64,000 nucleotides of DNA, from the NCBI GenBank assembly GCA_002099365.1, contig MSED01000005.1:558001-622000 (forward strand), given 5' to 3'. The stretch is from Phialophora verrucosa. Taxonomy: Eukaryota; Ascomycota; Eurotiomycetes; Chaetothyriales; Herpotrichiellaceae. Both the position numbers and the translations under genes were made by a program. The stretch's first letter is position 1. The number at the start of each line of letters is the position of its first letter. The notes under the pieces are model-generated. The model was not told the origin of the DNA. It saw nothing but the letters and a program-made list of their open reading frames with translations, and searched no databases. Below are positions 43,101 through 53,300 of this stretch, one piece after another.

Positions 43101-44163
43101 ATGGAGATGTTGTTGCCGTACTGATCCGCCAAAAGCTGGACCTCCAAATGCCGGGCGTTTCCGGCCAGCTTCATGATGAAGATGGGCGAACCTGGAATTT
43201 CGTTGGCCGCGGCATTGTAGAGCTCCACGAACTGGGATTCATCATCGACTTTTCGGATGCCCTTGCCGCCACCACCTTCCGAGGCCTTGACCATCACAGG
43301 GAAGCCAATCTTCCGCGCGGCTTCCAGGCCCTCTTCTGGTGAATGTACGCACCCCTTCTCGTAGACATCGTCTCTGACAGTCACAATGCCGTCCTTGTCA
43401 ATTTCCACCTCGTCGACACCCTCTCCCGACCAAGGAATGCAGGGTACCTTCGCGTGCTGGGCGACAATTGTGGAGGAGATCTTGTCACCGAGACTCCGCA
43501 TCGCAGAGCCGGGGGGTCCGATAAAGACAATCTTCTTGGGAGAAGCTGCGAGGGATTCGGGCAATTTGGGGTTCTCTGAGGCGTGACCCCAGCCGGCCCA
43601 GACTGCGTGGACGTTCATGCGCTCGGCAATGTCGACAATCAATTCGACGTTCGCGTAGTTGTTGTTATTTGTGCCTCCGGGCACCTGTCAAACAATGTCA
43701 GCCCGCGCTTCCACCGCGTCTTTGTGACTGCACGTACCTCCACATATTGATCGGCCATGCGGATGTAGTCCGCGTTCGCCTGCAAATCTTCCGGCGTGGC
43801 CATGACCGTGAACTGGATGGCCCGCTCGTCGCCGAACATCTCGTAGGCCCATTTTCGTACTGAACGGATTTCTTTGACTGCTGCAATACCGTTGTTCGCG
43901 ATGAGCACCTAAAATGGGCGCGGTCAGCTCGCGGCTGTGCGCACACGCGGGGTATTGCTCTTGAGAATGTGACTTACTGAGGTGATGACGGTGTGACCGT
44001 CGTGTGATTGAACAAAGTCCTTGACTTTGCTCGGAGGAGCCTTTGCCAGTCTGTTGGCCCCGATGAAGTGGTCTGCCACATCGTGCTTCGCTTGCCACGA
44101 ACTCGGAGTGCCGTTGGCAAGGGGTTTGGTGCCTTTGACACCGTTGACGTTGGCGGGAGCCAT
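37131..44163 (-). CDS. ACC1: Acetyl-CoA carboxylase, multidomain, four exons
   Basis: Exons are 44163-43978, 43908-43738, 43684-37928 and 37874-37131. The three introns (69, 53 and 53 bp) have GTAAGT/GTACGT donors and all fall in phase 0. The product is 2285 residues, the usual fungal size. The biotin carboxylase part starts at VLIANNGIAAVKEIRSVRKW and includes EGGGGKGIRKV and LQVEHPTTEMVSG. The biotin lysine is in EVMKMYMP (around residue 730). The C-terminal carboxyltransferase region includes SANSGARIGMAEE, TNNTCGMVGWVLTAKTPEYP-like text, and the second half with NWRGFSGGQRDMYNEVLK and FGELRGGSW. It makes malonyl-CoA from acetyl-CoA, bicarbonate and ATP for fatty-acid and polyketide synthesis. 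It is cytosolic, since no presequence is evident. All domains look intact. Confidence 0.97.
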
Positions 44164-46643
44164 GCTGAGGAAGGAAGGTCTATCTCATGCAATGGAAAGG
44201 TCGAGTTTCGCGAGGGCACAGGTGTCTTCGTTGAAGGTAGGGCGGTAGGTCGAGTGTGGCTCTGGGGACCGAAAAAAGGAGACCGGAATTACGCCAATAT
44301 TACCGAAGTCCCAACGTGGAGTCCGAAGTCTATAACTCGTGCGGCCTGGGGAAGGAGTGATCAGGTCGAAGAGTATGAGAAGAAGGTATTGGGAGAGAAG
44401 AGGAGGAGGAGTGTGAAGTCAGCAAAATGGGAGAGCTAGGGAGACACGAAGGCGCAGGGTATATGAGAGCAACGACGTGCTGAGATGTGTCCCTGACACT
44501 TTTTGGGCCTGTTGGATGAAGCCGCAACTGCGCAACGGGTTTAGCTGAATCTCTAGCCGGCCCGCAGCCAAACAGCGACTAAAGCCCTCTACCGAGCATG
44601 CATAAGCGTCCCTATCCTGCTCCGGGGGGCGCATCGACATTTCGCTGTTGGGCGCACCAAAAGTGAATCGCCGAGCAGGGCCAAACGGGAATGCCGGGGG
44701 CGTGATTGGTTCCAGGCGACGCTCAGGCTTGCCACTACCGTCGATCTATTCGCTGAGCCCGTCAACCGCACGCCCACAGCAGCTCGTCCCTCCACAAAGC
44801 GCCCGAGCTCGTCCCCATCCCCAACTCCAACAGAAATTTTTCGGTGCTGCTCCTGCGACAGATGCCTTTCTCGCTTCTTGTTGAGCCAGGGCGAATGACG
44901 TCGTCCGTGGCATCATAATTATGCGGCGCGATAATCACCCGTGGCCTGTGGCCGTTGTTGCTGTTTCCATTTGCGGTGCCAATGTGATTTCGTGCCCCAA
45001 AGATCCGCGCGGGCGGATGGAAACAAGTCAACAGATTCCAACAGAATCTTTTAGAGCGCCTCTACAGCCAGGTGCACGTACGTCGCAATGATGGATCCTC
45101 TCGTATATCGTATTCAGATGCGTATCTAACAATATATCATTGATCGCGACTATCGTGACGCTTGTGTATCTTTCTCTTATCATCTTTCAGCCTCAGCTGG
45201 GGGTCAAGGATCCAAGATTTACAAAAAGGGGGAGGACCTGAACCCGAGATCGAGGACTGGACGGTGGTACCCTAGGGCGGAGTCCGCCCCAGTCACTCAA
45301 GCACCTAATTTCGGACTCCGTTTTTGGTGCATCTCTTCCTCCATTCCACTAAGTCATCGATGACGGAGCCTGATTGGTTGATCTCTATACTCGTCCTGAT
45401 CCCTCGTGGAAGACACGCGGGCGCACTACGAAAAGCAAGGGAGATGCTGTGTCGGTCAGACAGCGAGACACATGGCAACGGGATTGATGTCCTGGAGAGC
45501 ATGGGATTCTTGCTACCAGTCCATGCAAGAGCAGTTCTCGCCATGAGTGTATTGGCGAGAGTGTGGGAGATCTGAGCGCAGGTACCCTGGAATTGCACAC
45601 CCCCAGAATGACTGCAGAGGAGAACAGTGCGCCGTGACTTGCAGGGTGGCAGCAACCATTGAAATCATTCGTGGAATGCTAAATTTGGCGTTGGGCCCCC
45701 AGCAGAAATGCATGCATCCACCAACGCCTCACAGTCCGGCTAGCGCAATCTAACGAAAGTCGCAGTGGAGTCGATCGAGCAGGGAATCTCGAGAAGGCGG
45801 CATCGTCAAACGATGTCAAGATGGTGATGAAGCAAGGAGGTCGCAGTCATTTCCGCAACCTTTCTCAAATCCTTATCTCGTCCGAGCAGGACTCGTCAAG
45901 AGTTGGTTTCATTCCGCACTTGAAAGCATCAGCCCGAGGGAGGAGGAGGTGGGCTCATTCGCTGAGGGGTGTGCTTTCCAATGAACGGGCCCAAGGGTTG
46001 CAGGACAGTCAGCCGGCATCAGCGCCCGTGAATGACAATCGACGGAAGCCTGCATCTTCGATATGAGACGGTGAGTAGGTGCTATTGGGGGCCAGAAGTA
46101 CTCCCCAAAATGGGGAAACAGTCTTCCGATGCCAGGTGGCACAGCATGAAGGGTAGGTTGCAAGTCGAAGCAGGATGGCCTGTGCCGGACCTCAGCCGCC
46201 GAAGAATTTTGGGTGCGTTGGGTTTTCGAATGGCGACGAAATACTGGATCATGGTTTTGCCAGCCCGTCTCAGACGTGTTATGTGATGTCAACTGAGGGA
46301 GTCAATACTAATCGAATGCCAGAGAGATTGATATCCTACTCCATACTCCGTAATTGTGCTGCGCTTGCCTGCAGCATCGCTAAACACCGCGCAAGGCCGC
46401 GCGTCATGTGACATGGTTGGTGACTAAGCGCGAGGCTGTGGTCGGATTAGGGGTTTGAGAGGCGAAACTCCGTATGATAGAGAAACTGACATAAACTGTT
46501 TGGAGGGACAATTGCCAACGAACTAAGACTGTCCTCTTGCGTCGCCCTCCAACACCAATTTCAGAGATGTGATTTGTTTTACAGCCATCCGGACGACTAC
46601 CATGCCCCTCGAGGAGTCCGGGTGAGGTAAGGTTAGACTGACC

Positions 46644-46663
46644 TTCGAACCCGCTGGTTCGAA
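46644..46663. repeat. Perfect inverted repeat TTCGAACC-CGCT-GGTTCGAA
   Basis: Eight-base arms flank a four-base loop. Each arm contains TTCGAA as in a tRNA T-arm, but no acceptor stem or A box surrounds it, so it is not a tRNA gene. Confidence 0.8.
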
Positions 46664-46771
46664 TTGCCTTCCAACGCCATCATTTTCTTAAAAACAGATG
46701 CCAAGTCTGTCGAAACTGGCGCTGGTGGTACTAGACCGCTGAAGAGATCTACTCCCCAGAATCAATCTCTA

Positions 46772-46870
46772 GCGAACGTGGACTGTTGGCGAACGTGGAC
46801 TGTTGGCGAACGTGGACTGTTGGCGAACGTGGACTGTTGGCGAACGTGGACTGTTGGCGAACGTGGACTA
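46772..46870 (+). repeat. Six tandem copies of a 17-bp unit
   Basis: The unit GCGAACGTGGACTGTTG is repeated almost exactly six times, the last copy ending ACTATTA. It is a minisatellite about 450 bp 3' of the DNMT5-like stop codon. The array is too uniform to be old. Confidence 0.92.
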
Positions 46871-47311
46871 TTAGGAGCGGTTAGTCCGCGCTACAACGGT
46901 CAGTGTATTTGAGTAGGTACCGTCCGCTACATTGACTGTAAGTGTATTGAATGACTGCGCATACGGCACGATGTATACAATTGCACGATGTAAACGACGC
47001 ACGCGACACGCGATAGACGTGATGGATGATGCGTAATGTACGGTGCACACGCCGCACGACAGCGCTAGGATGTAGAGAAACAGTGTTGCATCTCCTTTCA
47101 TTTCAAAATCTATTGAACAAAGGAAAAAGAAAAGAAACCAAGCAACACAAGAATTTGAGGCCGCCGCCTCCATCGACTCGCAGCGAGAGCCGCACCGCAC
47201 CGCACAACGAACCACCCAGCAAGACAAGAGAGAACGCCACCAGCACCCGCCGCCACCGCCGCCACGCCAACGTCCACCGCAGACAAACACCACCCGAGAA
47301 CACCCCTCCGC

Positions 47312-50300
47312 TCAGCCCACCAGGTCAAGCTCGCCGGTGTCGGTGGCGGCGATCTGGTAGACGAAGACCTGCTTCGTCTGGCCAGGACGCCAGCACCGCC
47401 CAACAGCCTGCTCCCTGGTGGCTTCCAGCTCCGCCACCGAACCCAGCACCGGCACCGACAAGAACACCACGTGGTTGGCGCTCTGGAGGTTCCAACCGGC
47501 GGCGTCGGCACTGTCCACCTTGAGAACAAGGCAGGCAGACCCAGCCGCGCGGAAGCGCTCCACAGCCCTCGCCGCGGATCCGGCCTCGAAACCGTCGAAG
47601 CAGGCAATGCCCGCCTCACCACACGCCTCGATGAAGGCGTTTTTAATGCCCTGGTGCTGGGCAAACACCAACACCGAGTCGCTGGCCGCGATAGCCTCTT
47701 GGACGAGGGCCACCGCGAGACGGAGTCTCGAGCACGTCACCGTGCCGGGGACCTGCGCGCCGACGTAGGAGACGGCGAAGCGGGAAGCTGGAACGACGTC
47801 GGCCACGTCGCCTGCCGCGCAGCATGCCTCAGTGGCACACTCGCCGCACACAACATGGCCACACGCCGTCGAGATGGAAGCCGCCTCCCACGCCGCCGCC
47901 GCGCCACAACGGGAGCAGTCGCCCAACCTCTTCTGGAAGGCGCCGAAGACCGCCTTCAACAGGCGCAGACGACGCAGGCCTTGCATGAGAATCTCGAGAT
48001 GATTCTCCACCCGCGCCATCCGCAAGTCGAACTCCTTGACGGCGACGGCCGCGCTCCCCATTTCAGCCGCATCCCACGGCAGGTTCACGCGTCCGGCCGC
48101 CGCCGGGTTCTTCTTGGTCTTTGAGAGCAACAAGGTCGGCACGACCTCATTGTCTCTGGCGTACCCCAGAAGGGTCTCCACGATGGCGACCGCGTTCATG
48201 TCGGCCAGCCTGCCGCTGCTGACACTGGCCCGAAGGCCCGTGAAGCTGGCGGCAGCCCCTTTGTCGCTATGGCGCACCAAACGGTGCATATGCCAAAGCT
48301 CCTGGAGGAGCGGGAGGACCTCACTGATACGGGAGCAGACATGCCCTGCCTGCTCTTTGATGATCTGCTCCATTCGGTGCTCTTCGGCACCAGCCAGTTG
48401 TCTGGTGAGGATACAATCTGCATCCTCCCGGACAATCGGCCAGACTTCCTCGAGCATGAAGCTGGAGCAGATCCGCGCATCCTGAGGTCCATTCGTCCGC
48501 TCCACCAAGTCGGTAAGCCGCCAGATGCTGCCGGGAACCTCCTTGTTCACGTCGGCTTTCCTGGTGGGGTTGGGCTTGCCGAAGGGGCGATCTGGGTCCA
48601 TCGCCAGATTACCGACGTCCGAGCAGGTTATCCACTCGGACGGGTTGGGATCAACCCGGACCAGGGAACTTGTCTTCCCTGCCCGTCCTTGAGAGGGTTC
48701 ATTCTTGCGAATGAACTGTTCGGAGAAGATTCTTGCCCGCCCATACACAGCTTCATGAAAAGCTGCGGAGGCCACACTCTGGTATGAGTGGACCTCTTGG
48801 GCGTGTGATTTGTCTTTGCTCATCTTCTGAGCATCTCTTCCGAATCCAAACTTCCCCTCGTGCTCGTCGTACGTGGTAATCTGGGTCCCGATCAGCTTTG
48901 CCGTCGTATTGAGGCTGTCGTATGCTTGAATTGGTGGCGTTCCAGACAACATCCATCTCCTGGCTGCGTCAAGTTGTAGCAATGCTAGCAGCGTTTCTCC
49001 CTCAACGTATGTGTATTCGTCCACGATGAGCCGACGGAATGCAAACATGTGGAGCAGTACGGGGGGAGACATGGGCTGGCCATGACGATGTGAATCTCGA
49101 CGGAATCCGTCTAGTTCATCCCGAGATTTCTGTTGAGCTGTCTCCTGGATTCGAAGGTCTAATGCTGCTTCGTCTACAGATGCCCCATTGCCCGCAGTGC
49201 CATTGCTCGGGCCGGCCTTGTTCTTTGCAGCAGCACGCTCTTTGGCGAAGAATTTTCGCTTGGTCTGCCGTGTTAGGAAGCCTGCAAAATTCTCATACTT
49301 ATGGTTGGTTTCTGCATGCTCTCGGACACTGTCCCATGCGGTCCAGAAATCGGCAACACCCGTCTTCAGCCCTTCCACACAGGTTCCGAGAGAAGGAAGA
49401 GTCTCCCTCAACCACTCGTCAAAAGCACGTCCCGGCTCGTCGGGGGTGCAAGTGGAACAGGCGATCTTGCGTAGGGAGCTCCAGTAAGCCTTCTGACCGA
49501 AAAGATCCCAGGCGGCAAGAACAAGAGCGGCTCCTTTGATCTGTTTGTGAGAATATCTTTGCAGCTCTGGCACGTCCTTGACCGTGATGTAGTATGGAGC
49601 TTTCTGTTCAAGGCCAGTTCTCTCTGGGGGTTGAAGTTTGCGCCACTTGAGACAATTCTGGACTTCGCCTTCCCACTGGCCGAGGATATTCTTGGGCACC
49701 AGTATGAGCGTGGCGTCAGTCTCTAACTTCCCTATGTGCGGTTCGGCATCGTCCTGATTTCGTTCAGCTTCCGGTTCAGAGTCTGCCATGCCTTGGCCCT
49801 GCGTCGCAGCCGTGGCCTGAGATTGCTGGAAGTCGTATTTGACCAAGGCGAGAGAAGTGGTCGTCTTTCCTGCTCCGACTTCGTCGGCGATGACTCCTCC
49901 ACGAACATGGCGCCTACGTAAGAGTGCTTTGGCCACGAGTCTCCATCCAAGCGCTGGCAGGCAGGATTCAACCAGAGACATTTCGTCCCACACTTTCGGG
50001 GAGGTTTCCTGATCGATCATCCAAGCGAGGACCTGAAGCTGCGACTTCCACAAGGTCCTTCCTAGGTCCAACCCCTTTTGCAGGCTCTTACTGACCGGAT
50101 CATCCTTGTTGGACAGAAGCTTTGGCAGACAAAACTTCGGGTGCGGGCCGAACTGATCATATGGATCCACACGCCACTGCAGAGACTCCAGTTCGGAATC
50201 CGGTGAGAGATTGACTATGAACGGAGCGACGGCGCGATGGGCAAGTGTCGTTACATTGATCTTGACGTCGAGTAATGCCTTGCCTTGAACATCCCGCAGA

Positions 50301-53300
50301 AGTGCTACCGCTGGGCTGGGCCGGTTGCTCAAAGCATTCTCGTATTCTGCAGCTTCAAGTGGACTCTCCATGGCCTTGACGTTTTCGCTGGCGCCGGTTC
50401 TTTTCAGCACCCACTGGATACATGGCTGTGCAGGAGAACAAACTTTGCACTCGACAGCCTTTGAGAGATGGATGTATTGCCAAGTATTCCACGGACGCGG
50501 GATGCTTGCTGAGTGCGAAAGAATCCAACCAAAATCGCTCAGGGCGCGCGGTTTCCGTTCCAGAGTGATGCATATTTCTCGGCGAATTTCCAGTCTCCCT
50601 TTGGCGTTGGCGTCGCAACTCAAATCAAGAATCAAGATAGTGGTGAAAGCGTTGACGCAGGCGGCAGCTGACATGGGATCAGCATTCGGTTTCAGGACCC
50701 ACTTCTGGACAGTGTTTTCTTCCCTAGGCATCCGCAGTTCTTGAGCGAGAGAATCCGACCACTGGCTGATAGGATCACACAGGACCTCTTCACCCCTGTA
50801 CACCTGGGCTGTTGCGACTGGTCTCCATGATTTGTCAAGGGCTGCCAGCACCCCTCTGCCATCAAGTGCAGTTGGTCGGAAAGGTTGATTTGAGAACACC
50901 ACACGATCGAAGCGGCCGTCCTGCAGAGGGTTGGACTGCAGAAAAAGGAATAAGGGTGCTGTTCCCGTTCCGGATCCAAGAACTCTTCGGTGCAGCGTGC
51001 CGTTTGGTGCAGGACAATTCGGAAGTAACTGGTATATCCCTGCGATGTCTTCAACTAGCGACTGTGCTTTATCATTGATCGAAGTCGAGTGGCTGACTTC
51101 AATGGCGGAAAACGAGTTCAGGCTTCGGAACGGCACCCCTTCAAGCTCAAGTCTCCGCTCCCAGGAAGGGATTTGCTCGCCTGCCCGGGCAATGCGAACT
51201 TTTGACTGCTGGGTCGGTCCATCCCAGAGCTTCCACTTGCCACTGAAAAGAGTTTGTTCCGGTGTCGTGCTAGCGATGGGATGTTTGAACAACTTTCGCA
51301 TCTTACTCTCCACAGGCTCGTCTGCAGGAGCTTTGGCGAAGAGTAGCCACATTGGGACGACGTCGAGGTGAAGATGAGGTTTCTCGTGTTTTTCGCAAGG
51401 GTTGCACATGTGACGATTTGGAACGAACTCGAGCTCTAGCAGAGCAAGATCTGATTCGTAGACTGCTTTCCAGGAACCCTCAAATTTGACGCATTGAAAA
51501 TGTACTTTGCTGTGAAGTGCTTCTGAGACCCGGACCTTTATTTCTTCAGAAGACGACACGGCGAAAGGGGGCAGCAGACCGTTCGCGTTCTGATTCTGGA
51601 GCACAGCGGGCAGCACTTCAATCAAAAATTGCACGAAGGTCCTGGCAATGGGGCGATGAGATGTCCCGGCTTCCAGTTTGCTCAGAGCCTTGTGACCGTG
51701 TGTGTCTCTACTGCACCCCATGCAGCATGTGTAATAACAGTCTTGGCAATAGATGATTTCGTCGGAAGTGCGTCGGTGAAGGCCTTCGCAACGGCATAAC
51801 GGTTGAAGGTCTGTGGCTTTTTCCACGATGCTTGCCAAGGAGTATGGGCCTTTCTCCGTATCGTGGACACGGGGAAACTCTTCTTCTAATGGAACGAGAT
51901 CCTTGGAATTTGGATTGGTCTCCAACTCTCTTTCATCAAATGCCTCCCTAACGAATGCATCCTCCATGGGCTGGTCCTCGCTCGAGTCCTGATGCTCATC
52001 CAAAGTCACCTCAAAGATTTGTTGTTCTCCATCATTGTCCTCGTGGACACGGAAGCATGCGATGATGGCACTGAGAATTGCTGGGCCAATGACGGTCGTG
52101 GACATGGCATTGCCGGCAAGGTCCTGGAGCTGATTCGACGTGTATTTCTCAAGCTGGAGATCTCCTGTGGGAAATCCTTGTAGTGCGAGAATTTCTAGAC
52201 CAGTAAGTGGGCCACCTCGTCGAGTCTCGAAGAGACATCCGCTGGGTGTGACGCAACCAACGATGCCCCATTGACGGTTATCTCGATCCCGGTCAACGTT
52301 CTGCGAGACGTTGATGTTTCTGTGTTTGAATCGCATATCGAAGTCTCGCCGAGAAACGTCGTCGAGGTGACGGATATCCAACATATCTAGAACTCTCTTG
52401 CTCTGCTTGAGCGCCCACTCTTGGTCAGCATAGTCGTCGAGTTGGGCTTGCGGGTGGCCTCGACGTTTAGTGAATGGGGTACCGATTCCAAGCCTATTCG
52501 CGACACGTTCCTGCACGTGCCGTTTTCGACACTGAACCCAATCAGTCGAACCTCCTTTCTTCCTATTGTCTGTAACACTGTAATTGACTGATTGTAGGCG
52601 TGGGTCGTCTTCGCCGAGAGTGAAGTCTGAGTATGGTGATGATGCCCGGCGCTGGAAACCAGCCATCAGGTGGATCCATTCCTTGTGAGCTTGGTTGATG
52701 TCGAATCCGGCCAAGGCGGCAATGTCTTTGTGCACGCCGAATAAGTATCCCCGCTGGCGTGTCTGCGGTAAATAATAGTCGACGGTACTCAGCTTCACAA
52801 TTACGGTGTCGTATCCTTTTTCGTCCCAGAAGATCTTGATCATGTCCCATGGAGCTCCAGCGACATTCTCGATGATGATCACGGTGGGCTTGTACATTTT
52901 GGCGTAGGTACCAATGCCGTTCATCGTCTTGGCGGACTCGCCTTCGCCTCGTTCTCCTTTCCAGTTGCTTCTAACTCTATTCAGGGTAGAGTAGTCCACG
53001 CACGAAGAGCCAGCAACCAGAATATGAGCACCTCGAGGAGGCTCGACACGTTTCCCATAGGCTGTGACAGGGTAGCAATTCTCGTCGCCTGGGTTGTCTG
53101 CGTGACCTTCGAAGTCCGTGACGTCTCGGAAGATGATAGGAGGGTGAAAATTCCTGAGGATGAACGCTTGCTTCCAAGGTTCGATCTCAGCACTTCCAAG
53201 ATGCTGATACTTGAATTTCTCGCGTGCCTCGGATGAGGGTAGTGACTTTCTGATAAGATCGAGCGCGACAAATGGAGCTTCCGTCCCGGAACACATGGTG

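Larger units (their letters stand above)
44164..47311. other. 3.1-kb intergenic region between ACC1 and the DNMT5-like gene
   Basis: No supported gene. ACC1's promoter is at the left and the 3' end of the methyltransferase gene at the right. The interior has several short AT-rich patches, an inverted repeat and a 17-bp tandem array (both listed). Open frames are short and without domain text. Confidence 0.5.

Noticed and set aside
46600..46680. tRNA-like B-box sequences (GGTTCGAA) near 46.65 kb
   Set aside because: No A box, acceptor stem or cloverleaf on either strand; the match comes from a simple palindrome.
46664..46912. Open frame across the 17-bp tandem repeats
   Set aside because: The period is not a multiple of three, and the frame is open only because the repeat lacks stops.
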